From DATKUK01 sp035530655 (GTDB taxonomy: Bacteria; Planctomycetota; Phycisphaerae; UBA1845; DATKUK01), in NCBI GenBank assembly GCA_035530655.1, contig DATKUK010000030.1, forward strand, positions 1 to 64,000: 64,000 bases of DNA, read 5' to 3'. Below, in pieces: positions 19,041 through 27,906 of this stretch. Position numbers and translations under genes: made by a program. The notes beneath the pieces are model-generated. The model saw only the letters and a list, made by a program, of their open reading frames with translations, was not told the origin of the DNA and searched no databases. The stretch's first letter is position 1. The number at the start of each line of letters is the position of its first letter.

Positions 19041-19507
19041 CGTTGGCTACCTTTCAGCTTGAGGCCCGGGACTCGTCCGCAACGCACTTGATAACGCGAA
19101 AGCCCGGGGGGGGCTGCACCGTTGCATCAGCGCTCGGGGGCGCCGGCTGCGCAATCGTTAAACACCCTCTCTATCATCGCGTACCGCCAATGTCTGACCG
19201 CGAAATCTGCCAACCGTTCGTGCCAACACCGATCTGCCTAGGCGCGCCGTCCGGTAAAGCACCGGAATTCGGCGAGCTTGCTGCTTCTTTGCGTCCGTCA
19301 TTTGGCAGGCCGCAATTCGTATCGTAACTTCCCTCTGTAGGGTTGCCCAGCTTGCCCACTCCTGCCAACGCAAAATGGGCACCCAGCTTTGCGACCGGCG
19401 CTAAGGGGCACGAGGACAAATGCCGGGGCCGTAAACCATCCACCGCGACGGCAGGCCGGGCCGCTGGCCGCCAGCGGATGGACTATGAGCACGAGGAGGG
19501 GTTGGTC
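19041..19507. other. Intergenic region between divergent genes
   Basis: About 470 bases separating the nitrilase gene and the secreted-protein gene at 19508. No convincing coding frame, RNA or repeat was seen. It presumably carries both promoters. Confidence 0.4.
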
Positions 19508-20188
19508 ATGTCGATGCAAATACGAGTACACGCGCGAAAGCTGGCCGGTCTGGCCACGCTTGCGCTGGCAGCGGTTGTCATCACCGTCGCTGTGGGTCCC
19601 AGCGCCTTCGTCGTGGCCGCCGACCCGGCAGTGGCGACGGTTATTCGCGTCGAGGAGGACTGGAAGCTCGTCCTTACCGAGCCGGACAATATCGCAGAAT
19701 CGCCGCAGTTCCACACGATCATGGCGCCGTCCACCCGCCTGGACTACGTCTGCCTCCAGAGCACGTGGAACTACCACGAATCCCCCGATTACATACCGGG
19801 CGGCCTCCAGCTACAGGTGTGGCGGGGGGATGACTGTGTGTTCGCCGAAGGCTTTCTCACCTCTCGGCTGCTCAGCATCCAGGGCGAAACCATCACCTGG
19901 ACCCAGGCCCTGTCGACCGACGGGCACTTCCTCCGGTTTGAGGTGCTCAACGGCAACTCGGCTACCTGGGGCACGTTCGGCGGATCGACGATGCGACTGG
20001 TGGGCAATATCCAGGTGCCGAGCCTCAACGGGTACACGCCCGACATGTCCATGCAGAACTCAGGGGTCACCTACGGGGCCAACCGCGTGATCGTGCTGGC
20101 CATCACCGGGGTCAGGTACTACGGGACAGAGGGGCTGCTCTACGAGGACTACACGCACCGCGTCGTGGTTGCAGCCGACGCCAACTAG
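19508..20188 (+). CDS. Secreted protein of unknown function
   Basis: 226 residues from the ATG at 19508, which follows GAGGAGGGG. A long signal peptide (hydrophobic run LAGLATLALAAVVITVAV ending near FVVAADP) is followed by a beta-rich domain with no recognisable motif. The sequence segment WNYHESPDYIPGGLQLQVW suggests a jelly-roll or pilus-associated ligand-binding fold, but this is a guess. It lies 38 bases upstream of a TadG-like gene on the same strand, so it may be a surface partner of that protein. Confidence 0.6.
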   Translation: MSMQIRVHARKLAGLATLALAAVVITVAVGPSAFVVAADPAVATVIRVEEDWKLVLTEPDNIAESPQFHTIMAPSTRLDYVCLQSTWNYHESPDYIPGGLQLQVWRGDDCVFAEGFLTSRLLSIQGETITWTQALSTDGHFLRFEVLNGNSATWGTFGGSTMRLVGNIQVPSLNGYTPDMSMQNSGVTYGANRVIVLAITGVRYYGTEGLLYEDYTHRVVVAADAN

Positions 20189-20226
20189 CGGAGCGATCGG
20201 GGTCCCGTAAGGACAGGAGCAAGGCC

Positions 20227-21402
20227 ATGTCTATATGCTTTAAAGATAGAGCCAAGCGGGGAAGTGTGGTTCCGTACGTGCTGGTCGTCTTTCCTGCGCT
20301 GCTGGGGTTCACGGCCTTGAGCGTCGATCTCGGCGTGCTCTACGCCGCCCGCGCCGAGTCGCAGAACAGCGCCGATGCAGCGGCCATGGCCGGTGCAGGC
20401 CGGTTGCTGGACGAGCGCCGCCTGCTCGGTGCGGCGACGCTCGCCGAAGTACACCGCCAATCGCGGGGAGAGGCCGCTGCCTATGCCGCCTTCAATATGG
20501 TCCGCAATGAGCGGCCGTTCGTCGACCAGAACGTCGCCAACGCCGTCGACGGTGAGCTCGTGCTCGGCATCTTGCGCGATTTCGACAACTACTACGAGCC
20601 GATGTCGTTTACCAACCCGAGTGAATTCAACGCGGTCCGCGTCTACGTGCGACGCGATGAGATCCGTAACGGACCGGTGCAGCTCTACTTCGCCCGCATC
20701 CTGGGCATCAGCTCCAAGAACGTTGTCGCCAAAGCCACCGCCGCCATCAAGGACGGAGTGATCGGCTACAAGGTGACCGAGCAGACCGGCAATGCCGACT
20801 TGCTGCCCTTTGCCCTGCACATTGATTCATGGAACGCGCTGCTGTCGGCCACTTTTACCACAGGTGACAACTACGCCGTTGATCCGGACACCCTTGCGGT
20901 CACTCCCGGCAGCGATGGGAAGCTCGAGTTGAATCTGTACCCCGGCGGCGGTGTCGACCAGTTGCCGCCCGGCAACTTCGGTACGGTTGACATCGGCGGC
21001 AACAACAATAGCAGCGCCGATGTCGAGCGGCAGATTCTCTACGGCGTTAACGCGGCCGACCTGGCTTACTTCGGAGGTGAACTCAAGCTGGGCGCCGACG
21101 GAACGCTGCCGCTCCAGGGCGAGACCGGCCTCAGCGCCGGCTTCAAGAATGCCTTGGCGGCCATCCAAGGTCAGCCTCGCGCCATACCGCTGTTCTCTCG
21201 GGTGGAATCACCCGGCAACAATGCCGTGTACACCATCGTCGGGTTTGCGGGGATTCGAATCGTGAACGTCAAGCTGACCGGGGCGATGAAGAAGAAGGAG
21301 TTGGTCATTCAGCCCGCGTTCGTGGTCGACGATTCAACGATTACCACCACGCAATGGGACTCCAGCTACTTCGTCTACCAGCCGCCGCGACTGGTCCGCT
21401 AG
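20227..21402 (+). CDS. TadG-like pilus assembly / surface protein
   Basis: 391 residues. The N-terminus has a charged start, then the hydrophobic VVPYVLVVFPALLGFTALSVDLG and the AESQNSADAAAMAGAGRLL segment typical of TadE/TadG-like (Flp pilus) membrane-anchored proteins ('RGSVAP.....P...G..A..VD.G......QNAADAAALAGA'). The remainder is a beta-rich extracytoplasmic domain. No other tad genes are nearby, so it is an orphan TadG. AGGAGCAAGG precedes the ATG, and a strong intrinsic terminator lies about 80 bases after the stop. Confidence 0.75.
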   Translation: MSICFKDRAKRGSVVPYVLVVFPALLGFTALSVDLGVLYAARAESQNSADAAAMAGAGRLLDERRLLGAATLAEVHRQSRGEAAAYAAFNMVRNERPFVDQNVANAVDGELVLGILRDFDNYYEPMSFTNPSEFNAVRVYVRRDEIRNGPVQLYFARILGISSKNVVAKATAAIKDGVIGYKVTEQTGNADLLPFALHIDSWNALLSATFTTGDNYAVDPDTLAVTPGSDGKLELNLYPGGGVDQLPPGNFGTVDIGGNNNSSADVERQILYGVNAADLAYFGGELKLGADGTLPLQGETGLSAGFKNALAAIQGQPRAIPLFSRVESPGNNAVYTIVGFAGIRIVNVKLTGAMKKKELVIQPAFVVDDSTITTTQWDSSYFVYQPPRLVR

Positions 21403-21480
21403 GGCACCGGTCGCCAGGCTGACAGAACTTCGGCACGAGCCGCCTTGAATGTCGTCCTGCTGAGCGAGAAGCACACCAAC

Positions 21481-21515
21481 ATCCGCCGGTCTTCGGGCCG
21501 GCGGATACTTTTTTC
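21481..21515 (+). terminator. Rho-independent terminator
   Basis: Stem ATCCGCCGGTC / GGCCGGCGGAT (11 pairs, one G-T) around a TTCG tetraloop, followed by ACTTTTTT. It ends the transcript of the TadG-like gene. It is the only classical intrinsic terminator I noticed in the window. Confidence 0.88.
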
Positions 21516-21568
21516 GCCCTCACGCGCGAGCCATCCTCGGGTCGTCTCAACACGTCCGCCATCGAACC

Positions 21569-21649
21569 CACGCTTCCCTCCGGGTCGGCGCTAAACGGAC
21601 CGATGCGACGTCACGCTCCCCCGGGCGCGCCCGGATCGGCGCTAAACGG
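21569..21649 (+). repeat. Imperfect direct duplication with TCGGCGCTAAACGG core
   Basis: Two copies of a CACGCTYCC...GGRTCGGCGCTAAACGG block (21569-21598 and 21612-21649), the second with a palindromic GGGCGCGCCC insertion. They lie in the ~520-base gap after the terminator and about 275 bases before the next gene. Function is unknown; they could be operator-like or duplicated by slippage. No gene was found in the gap. Confidence 0.4.
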
Positions 21650-21922
21650 CGATGGCGCAAGGGGATGGGAAGTGCGGTGCGCGGCAAAGGAAAGCGGTTC
21701 GCCCGGAGACAGGGGGATTTGACCTTGCACGCGAATGAATCCCTGCGGTAAGCTACTCGTGCGACGTCGGGCAGGAGCCAATCCGAGGTTGACGACTGGC
21801 GGACGCTTCGGCCGACGGAGCGTGGGTATCGGGCCAATTGATCTTGACCAGAGGGTGGCGGCATGTGTGGCGCACGTTGCCCGGCCGCCGTCTGCATGTC
21901 CTGCAAAGAGAAGGGAAGGACG

Positions 21923-23002
21923 ATGAGAGGATTGCTGGTTGCCGCGTTGGTGTTGGGGATTGCATCGATTCCCGTGGCGAACGCACAGTTGCCCGGAGGT
22001 CTCAAGCAGATCGGCAAGAAGCTCGCCAAGGACTTGGCCAAGGACAAGGAGGAGGGAAAGGCCGCTGAGCAGGCCGCGGCGCCGACGGCTGCCGAGGGTG
22101 CGACGTCGTCACGCCCGCCGGCCAGCAAGGACAAGACCCGCAAGTATCCGCCGGGCATGTCGTTCTCGAGTCTGCTGAACGGTGCGGTGGTGCTGCCCAA
22201 GAAGGGGCAGTTCCGCTTGAACCAGATTCAGACCACCTTTATCCCCGATGACTGCGAGTCGGGGTTCGTGGTGTTGCGGACGGCGGACGACAAGGAGATC
22301 GCCCAGTTCGACTGGAAGCCCGACCGGTTAAAGAAACCTTATGTGCTGCTGAACATTTACCCGGTGACGGACCTTCGAAGCGGCGAGGAGGTGGCAGGCG
22401 GTTGGATCAAGATGACCGAGCCGGGCGACTACGTGCTCGACTTCTACCTGCCGACCGAACACTACTTCACGTTTCCGTTCAGTGTGGTCAAGGCAGGCGG
22501 GGACGATCCGTTCGGCTCGGGCCAGTGCCTCTGCACGAAGGGGGCGTGGGACGACTGGGGGTATCTGTTCTATGCGGAGGGCAAGCCCGAACAGAATCTG
22601 CGATGGAAGGTGTGGCTGCGCAACGATGGGTGTGAAGAAAAGGACATCAAGGTGCACGTCGACATCACCCGCGACGCCGACGGGGAGGTGGTCTGCACCA
22701 GTCGCCCGAACATGACGCACACCGTCAAGCCGGACTGGACGCGCTTTGAGTTCGACATGGTCTTCCCCGAGGGCAAGGAGGTGCCGTTCGGCACGTACTT
22801 CAAGGCAAAGGACCTGCTGGCTACCGACGGCGCCTACACGCTTACGATGAAGATCGACGAGAAGACGTACGGCGTCTGGAAGTTCGACGTTAAGGATAAC
22901 CAACTGCAATACAAGGGCCGGACCGTGCGGGGCGAGGCCGATCCGCTGACGTTCATCGAGGGCGGCCGCGACGCGTGGTGGTATAAGAAGGAAGCGAAGT
23001 GA
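21923..23002 (+). CDS. Secreted protein of unknown function
   Basis: 359 residues from the ATG at 21923, preceded by GAGAAGGGAAGG. A short signal peptide (MRGLLVAALVLG...ANAQ) is followed by a lysine-rich low-complexity segment (about 28-75) and two beta-rich domains. Tryptophans and acidic residues are frequent (for example IAQFDWKPDRLKKPY and KGAWDDWGYLFYAEG). No family is recognised. It is monocistronic, and the gap after it to 23200 holds no gene. Confidence 0.6.
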   Translation: MRGLLVAALVLGIASIPVANAQLPGGLKQIGKKLAKDLAKDKEEGKAAEQAAAPTAAEGATSSRPPASKDKTRKYPPGMSFSSLLNGAVVLPKKGQFRLNQIQTTFIPDDCESGFVVLRTADDKEIAQFDWKPDRLKKPYVLLNIYPVTDLRSGEEVAGGWIKMTEPGDYVLDFYLPTEHYFTFPFSVVKAGGDDPFGSGQCLCTKGAWDDWGYLFYAEGKPEQNLRWKVWLRNDGCEEKDIKVHVDITRDADGEVVCTSRPNMTHTVKPDWTRFEFDMVFPEGKEVPFGTYFKAKDLLATDGAYTLTMKIDEKTYGVWKFDVKDNQLQYKGRTVRGEADPLTFIEGGRDAWWYKKEAK

Positions 23003-23199
23003 CCGGCGATTCGGCGCTTCTGCCGACGTAAGGAAACGGCAGGGGCAAGCACCTTCAGAGAGGATGGGCGTGCAAGAGCCGGCGCGTTTGGCGTGAGAGC
23101 CGGCTCGCCGGGATCGAACGCGCCGGGACACGCGCCACGAGTGAAGCAAGATGAAGAAGGCGGGTGGGACCCGCAGTGCCTATCCGGAACGAGTTCGGC

Positions 23200-24591
23200 T
23201 CACCCAGGCGGGCCGGTGAAGACGGCCATGAACGCCGCTACGTCTTCCAGGTCGACTACGTCGTCGAAGTTGAAGTCGAAGACGTAGTAGTAAACGTCGA
23301 GTGTCGTAGGGGCGTCAAGCGGGCCGTTCAGGCACAGTGCCATCAACTGCCAGTCGGCCAGGTCGATGGACCCGTCGGCGTTGCCGTCGCCCAGTTCGAC
23401 CTCCAACTCGAAGTGCACGCTGCTATCAGCCAGACACACAAACCGACCGAAGTTGCCGTTGTTGGCGGCGGTGTTGTCGCGCAGCACCACCGTGTCCGGC
23501 GGGATAGTGGTTTTTAGGCCGGACGCTAGATATTCGAAGCTGATTTGTGTGCTGTTCAGCGCATCCGGCACCGAGTTCGTGATGTCGGTCGGCATCGGGT
23601 CGCTGTCGCCGGGGTTCCAGAAGTTGTCCGGCCAGCATACTAAACCATAGTCCCACAACTGGATCAAGTCGTCGGGGAAGTACTCGTAGTTGTCGTTGGC
23701 GTACATGTACATCGCCTGCCCGATTCCCCGCAGATTTCTGGCGGCCATCGCCATGCGCGTCATAAATGGATCATCGACAGGCTGCGGGGGATTGGTACGC
23801 AGCCCGCCATCGGCGGTGATTACGTAGATGAACGCACCGCCATTGTTGCCGGGCGTGTTGTCGCGCAGCAGCACCGCATCGCACGGCAATGCATCGTAGT
23901 CCTGCCCGGCGGCGGTGAACTCGAAGCTGATCTGCGTGCTGTTAATCGCGTTCGGAACGGAATTCGTGATGTCGGTCGGCATGGGATCGGAGTCGCCTGG
24001 ATGCCAGAACGTCCTTGGGGACCGAACCATGTTCAGATCCCAGAGAACCATAAGGTCATCCGGAAGCAATCCGTGGTTGTCGTTGGCGTAGATCATCAGA
24101 CCATCGTGAATCCGACGCAGGTGCGCCTGCGCGAGTTCGTCCACCGTGGGCGTCGGCGCCGCCAGCGGCGGGTCTGTCTCGACGATGCCATCTTCCGTAA
24201 TCAAATTGATGAACAACCCGCCGTTGTTGTCGGCCGTGTTGTCACGGAGCATAATGGGCTCCCAGGGATCGCCCTGGCCGAAGTTGACCCAGTCGAAGCT
24301 GATGGCGGCACTGTTGGGAGCGTTCGGTATTGCGTTGTCAATCGTCATCGTCGGAGGCGGATCAGAATCTCCGGGATGCCAGAAGATCAACGGATCACGC
24401 ACGTACTCCGGCCACAGGTCTGCGGGGCTTGAAGGACTATTCTCGAAGTGCTCGTTGCGGTATGTCTCCAAAGCTATCGAGAGCTGTCGCATCCGCTCCT
24501 GGGCGATCTCGGCATTGGTGTACACGTCGGCAGCCGCCAAACCTGCAACGAGACAGGCAAGCAGGAACACGGCTGACGCGATCTTGAACAT
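23200..24591 (-). CDS. Secreted triplicated pilin-like-domain protein with dockerin-like tail
   Basis: 463 residues from the ATG at 24591 (GGGGAGACC upstream). A signal peptide (MFKIASAVFLLACLVAG...AADV) precedes three tandem ~125-residue units. Each starts with an amphipathic helix of the pseudopilin/DUF1559 kind (LRGIGQAMYMYANDNYEYFPDDL), followed by 'FWHPGDSDPMPTDI', 'N(S/A)..ISF(E/D)' and 'LLRDNT..NNGG.F'. The tail has NADGSIDLAD and DFNFDDVVDLED calcium-type loops. The methylated pilin N-terminus is missing and replaced by a cleavable signal, so this protein cannot be a classical pilin subunit. It probably acts as an extracellular binding protein. Confidence 0.75.
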   Translation of the reverse strand: MFKIASAVFLLACLVAGLAAADVYTNAEIAQERMRQLSIALETYRNEHFENSPSSPADLWPEYVRDPLIFWHPGDSDPPPTMTIDNAIPNAPNSAAISFDWVNFGQGDPWEPIMLRDNTADNNGGLFINLITEDGIVETDPPLAAPTPTVDELAQAHLRRIHDGLMIYANDNHGLLPDDLMVLWDLNMVRSPRTFWHPGDSDPMPTDITNSVPNAINSTQISFEFTAAGQDYDALPCDAVLLRDNTPGNNGGAFIYVITADGGLRTNPPQPVDDPFMTRMAMAARNLRGIGQAMYMYANDNYEYFPDDLIQLWDYGLVCWPDNFWNPGDSDPMPTDITNSVPDALNSTQISFEYLASGLKTTIPPDTVVLRDNTAANNGNFGRFVCLADSSVHFELEVELGDGNADGSIDLADWQLMALCLNGPLDAPTTLDVYYYVFDFNFDDVVDLEDVAAFMAVFTGPPG

Positions 24592-24732
24592 GACCTGGTC
24601 TCCCCAAATTCCCCACCGAATCCCCACAACAAAGCCGATGGCGCAATTTCGGTATATCCGATCTGGCTCTTCCGTGCACGCGATGGTTCCGAAAACCCCG
24701 ATTCGCCGTATCGGCCGGCTGCTTCCGGTGGG

Positions 24733-26517
24733 TCAAAGGCGGAAATTGGGGGCGGGCAGGTCTGCGGTCTGGCCGACCTCGGGCGGGGTGAAGGGCTCAA
24801 AACGGCCGTCCGCCCAATGCAGCCACAGCAGGGAGGGGTCGTCCAGCGGCACGTCGAAGCGAAAGGCGACCTCGGCCGGGCGACCGTCTTTGGTCAAACA
24901 CGTAACCCGAATCGTCAGGCCGGTCAGGTCAACCGTCTGGCCCAGCGACATAGGATGCGCTCGGCTCCGCACGATGCGATCGGGTATCTGGCTGAGGTAG
25001 CCGCCTCGTGGCCGCACCACCAGGGTGTGGGCATCGGGCCGGCTGAGTCGAACGGCCGCCCCGCTGGGCGCCAGCACGCGAGTGTGCCGCGGCACCGGCC
25101 GACCTTCCATCGCCCGCAAGGTCAGCAGGTAAGCGCCGTGGGCGATCGGGGCGTTCACGAAGATTACGTCGCGCTGCTCGACGGCGTCACGGAGCGGAAC
25201 CGCATGGATCGCGTCCTCCATGAGCCCCTTGGGACCGAACGGTCTGGCTGCCCGCCCCGCCAAACCCACCGGGGCCAGCACGAGATGAACCGCGATGAAG
25301 AACACGCTCATGGCCACAGCCGGCCACCGCCACAGCGGGGTGGCGGGCCGCCACGGGGCAGCCGACAGCGCCGCCGCCATCAGCTCAGCCATCAGGCCGA
25401 ACGCGCCGAGCCCCACGAAGATCAGCAGGCGCGGGTCGGGATAGGTGCCGCAGATCGGTACGACTGACAGCACCATCCCCATCGCCCAGAAGCGCGCCGA
25501 CCTGCTGCGGCGCAGCAAGGGCACCAGCAGTACAACCAGCACGACAAGAAACACCACGCCGTAGACGTGCATGCGCGACGACGGGAACGCCCACTGAAGC
25601 TGCAACAGGAACAGCCCGCGCTCGGCAATCGCCCCGGCAAATCGCATCGGCTCGAGCACGGGGTCGATGTACAGGCCTGTACCGCCGACCCCATACCCCA
25701 TCGCCACGTAGACGACGCGCCACACCACCACCACGCCCGCCGCCGGCAGCAACGAAGCCAGGCGCCCGCGCAGCTTGCCTGAATCGACAAACGCCGCGTA
25801 GGCCAGCAGATAGAACACCACCGCTGCCCCTGCTTCCGACGAGAACAGGCTCAGCACGAGCGCGAGCGGCGCGACGGCAGCGCCCGGCTTCCACCCGGCG
25901 CGTCGCCACCGATCGTGGGCGACCAGGCAGAGCACACCCAGCAGCGCGGCGATTACGGCGTTGCGGTTGGCCAGCCAGCCGGCGGGCATGCCGTGGGCGT
26001 CGTCGACGGCGAAGAGCAGCGCCGCCAAGCCAGCCGCCACGGTGGCCCCCATGACGTTGCGGTACAGCACAGCGACCGCAGCCACCAGCGCCGCGTACCA
26101 CAGTACGCTTTGTAAGTGCATGAGGCTGGGCAGGTTGGGCCACAACCAGTAGTCCAGGTGATGCGTCAGCCCCGCCAACGGTCGGCAGAAAGCGGCCTTG
26201 AGGTGGGGGTAGGTCCACCACGGCGCCAGGCCAACGTCGATCAGGCGCGCGTTGCGCTGCGGATCGCCATCAAAGAACGTAAAAAGCGCAAACGGCGATT
26301 CCGACTTGAGCAACTGGAGGTCCGGTCGGTCGGCCGGACCGGCCAATCGCATGCGATGGAAGTGGTCGTCACCCGCCCATCCGCCAGTCAGCGACGGCAG
26401 GACCAACGCCGCCGCCAGTACAGCCACGCCCAACGGCAGACGTCTGTGAGCGAGCACGGCACGAACAAGACCCACCATGCGGGAGTTTCGGACCGGGGCG
26501 CTGGGGGCGGTGTTCAC
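24733..26517 (-). CDS. Polytopic membrane protein, GT-C glycosyltransferase-like
   Basis: 594 residues starting at GTG 26517 (an in-frame ATG at 26478 is possible). About ten to twelve hydrophobic helices span 15-420, with a C-terminal soluble beta-rich region of about 150 residues. Acidic residues in the first extracytoplasmic loop (GGWAGDDHFHRMRL) match the placement of the catalytic Asp in GT-C glycosyltransferases, and GLTHHLDYWLWPN resembles helices of that class. The donor would be a lipid-linked sugar, by family analogy. It is alone on this strand, followed by a 140-base gap to the secreted pilin-like gene. Confidence 0.55.
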   Translation of the reverse strand: MNTAPSAPVRNSRMVGLVRAVLAHRRLPLGVAVLAAALVLPSLTGGWAGDDHFHRMRLAGPADRPDLQLLKSESPFALFTFFDGDPQRNARLIDVGLAPWWTYPHLKAAFCRPLAGLTHHLDYWLWPNLPSLMHLQSVLWYAALVAAVAVLYRNVMGATVAAGLAALLFAVDDAHGMPAGWLANRNAVIAALLGVLCLVAHDRWRRAGWKPGAAVAPLALVLSLFSSEAGAAVVFYLLAYAAFVDSGKLRGRLASLLPAAGVVVVWRVVYVAMGYGVGGTGLYIDPVLEPMRFAGAIAERGLFLLQLQWAFPSSRMHVYGVVFLVVLVVLLVPLLRRSRSARFWAMGMVLSVVPICGTYPDPRLLIFVGLGAFGLMAELMAAALSAAPWRPATPLWRWPAVAMSVFFIAVHLVLAPVGLAGRAARPFGPKGLMEDAIHAVPLRDAVEQRDVIFVNAPIAHGAYLLTLRAMEGRPVPRHTRVLAPSGAAVRLSRPDAHTLVVRPRGGYLSQIPDRIVRSRAHPMSLGQTVDLTGLTIRVTCLTKDGRPAEVAFRFDVPLDDPSLLWLHWADGRFEPFTPPEVGQTADLPAPNFRL

Positions 26518-26595
26518 TCTGCGTGGGCCTCGTTCGACGACGATTCTCGAAAGGGGACTCGGCAGGTCGCCGAATCCGCGCTGACGCGGAGGGCG

Positions 26596-26850
26596 TCAGC
26601 GGTGCTTATCCAACTCCTCTCGAAGCTCGGGCAACAGATAGTGCTGATCGACCTCGGGCAGATCGGCCAGGGCGGTTGCGGTCTTCTCGAAGCGCGTCTG
26701 GAGGTCGGCCTGGATGTCCACGAACAGCACGCGGCGACCCCGCAAATGACACAGCCCACCGCCTTCGCCGCCGAGTGGCTCGCGTCGAACGCTGATGTCG
26801 AGTTGCTCGGCCAACTCCAGCAGGGCTTCGAGTTTGGCGCCAAGGTCCAT
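26596..26850 (-). CDS. Small hypothetical protein
   Basis: 84 residues, mostly helical and acidic, beginning MDLGAKLEALLELAEQLDI. The segment GGLCHLRGRRVLFVDI followed by a helix and the PEVDQHYLLPELREELDKH end has coding character and looks like a conserved small protein I cannot name. It is divergent from the histidine kinase at 26940 with 89 bases between and lies 78 bases upstream of the GT-C-like gene. Confidence 0.5.
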   Translation of the reverse strand: MDLGAKLEALLELAEQLDISVRREPLGGEGGGLCHLRGRRVLFVDIQADLQTRFEKTATALADLPEVDQHYLLPELREELDKHR

Positions 26851-26939
26851 CGCAGGTGCGCCCCATGGTGAGGGTGACTCAAGCTATCCGGACCGACTGC
26901 CGATAAGTGACGATAACCCAAGCATTTGCGAGCACAATC

Positions 26940-27737
26940 ATGAGCGTGTCACCATCAGCTACCTCCGAAAGTCTAACAGCCTCTGAGGGCGCTGTCCAAG
27001 ACCCCCTCACCGCGATGGAGCAGCGCATCGGCGAACTGACCGAGCAACTCCGCCAGGCCCAGAAGTTGGCGGCGATGGGCACCATGTCGGCCATGCTGCT
27101 GCACGAGCTGAACAATCTGCTGACCCCGCTGGTCAGCTACGCCCAGTACGCCTCGACCAAGGACGACCGAGAGTTGATGCGCAAGGCGTTACTCAAGGCC
27201 GTCGAGCAGGCGGAGAAAGTGTCGGGCATGTCCGACCGTATCCTGAACATGGCCACCAATCAGGACCCGGGTGTTGCGCCTACCGGCCTGAAGGTCGTAG
27301 CCGATGAGGCGGTGGCGTGCGTTGGCCGCGATCTGGCGAAGGACAACATCACGCTCGCCGTCAACATCGATCCGGAACTGAAGGTGCTGGCCAACGCCCA
27401 TCAGCTACAGCAGGTGGTGTACAATCTGATTCTCAACGCCCGTCAGGCGATGCTGGGCAAGGGGGGACGGCTGTCGATCAGCGCGCAGGACGAGGGACGG
27501 AATGTGCGTCTGTCAGTTGCGGATACCGGTATCGGCATTAAGCCGGAGTACTTGGGGCGGATTTTCGAGCCGTTTTTCACGACGAAGCGCTCGGCCGACC
27601 GGGCCGATCGGCGTGGTATCGGCCTGGGCCTGGCCGTCTGCAAGGATATCATCGAGGAGCACGGCGGCACGATCGAGGTCGCCAGCGCCGCTAGCGCCGG
27701 CGCGACGTTTGTCATCACCCTGCCGGCGGAACATTAG
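26940..27737 (+). CDS. Soluble sensor histidine kinase
   Basis: 265 residues from the ATG at 26940; a GTG at 26907 is an alternative, and neither has a strong ribosome site. There is no membrane segment. A short coiled coil leads into the H-box LLHELNNLLTPL (His near residue 55), then a HATPase domain with N-box LILNARQAM, G1 box VADTGIGI, F box FEPFFTTK and G2 box GIGLGLAVCKDIIEEHGG. No response regulator is adjacent, so it is an orphan kinase responding to a cytoplasmic signal or partner. Confidence 0.88.
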   Translation: MSVSPSATSESLTASEGAVQDPLTAMEQRIGELTEQLRQAQKLAAMGTMSAMLLHELNNLLTPLVSYAQYASTKDDRELMRKALLKAVEQAEKVSGMSDRILNMATNQDPGVAPTGLKVVADEAVACVGRDLAKDNITLAVNIDPELKVLANAHQLQQVVYNLILNARQAMLGKGGRLSISAQDEGRNVRLSVADTGIGIKPEYLGRIFEPFFTTKRSADRADRRGIGLGLAVCKDIIEEHGGTIEVASAASAGATFVITLPAEH

Positions 27738-27906
27738 CCTGCGAATACGTCCGCCGGCGTATGACGCGCGGGCAGGGATTCCCTTCGTATCGGCTGGATT
27801 GTACTGGGCGTGGGCATCACCCCAGGCGCAACAGGCGGAAACAGCCCATCTTGCGTGTGGTATGGGACGGGTAAGGCGGGAGAGAGCCGCTACCCGCCAA
27901 CTTCTC

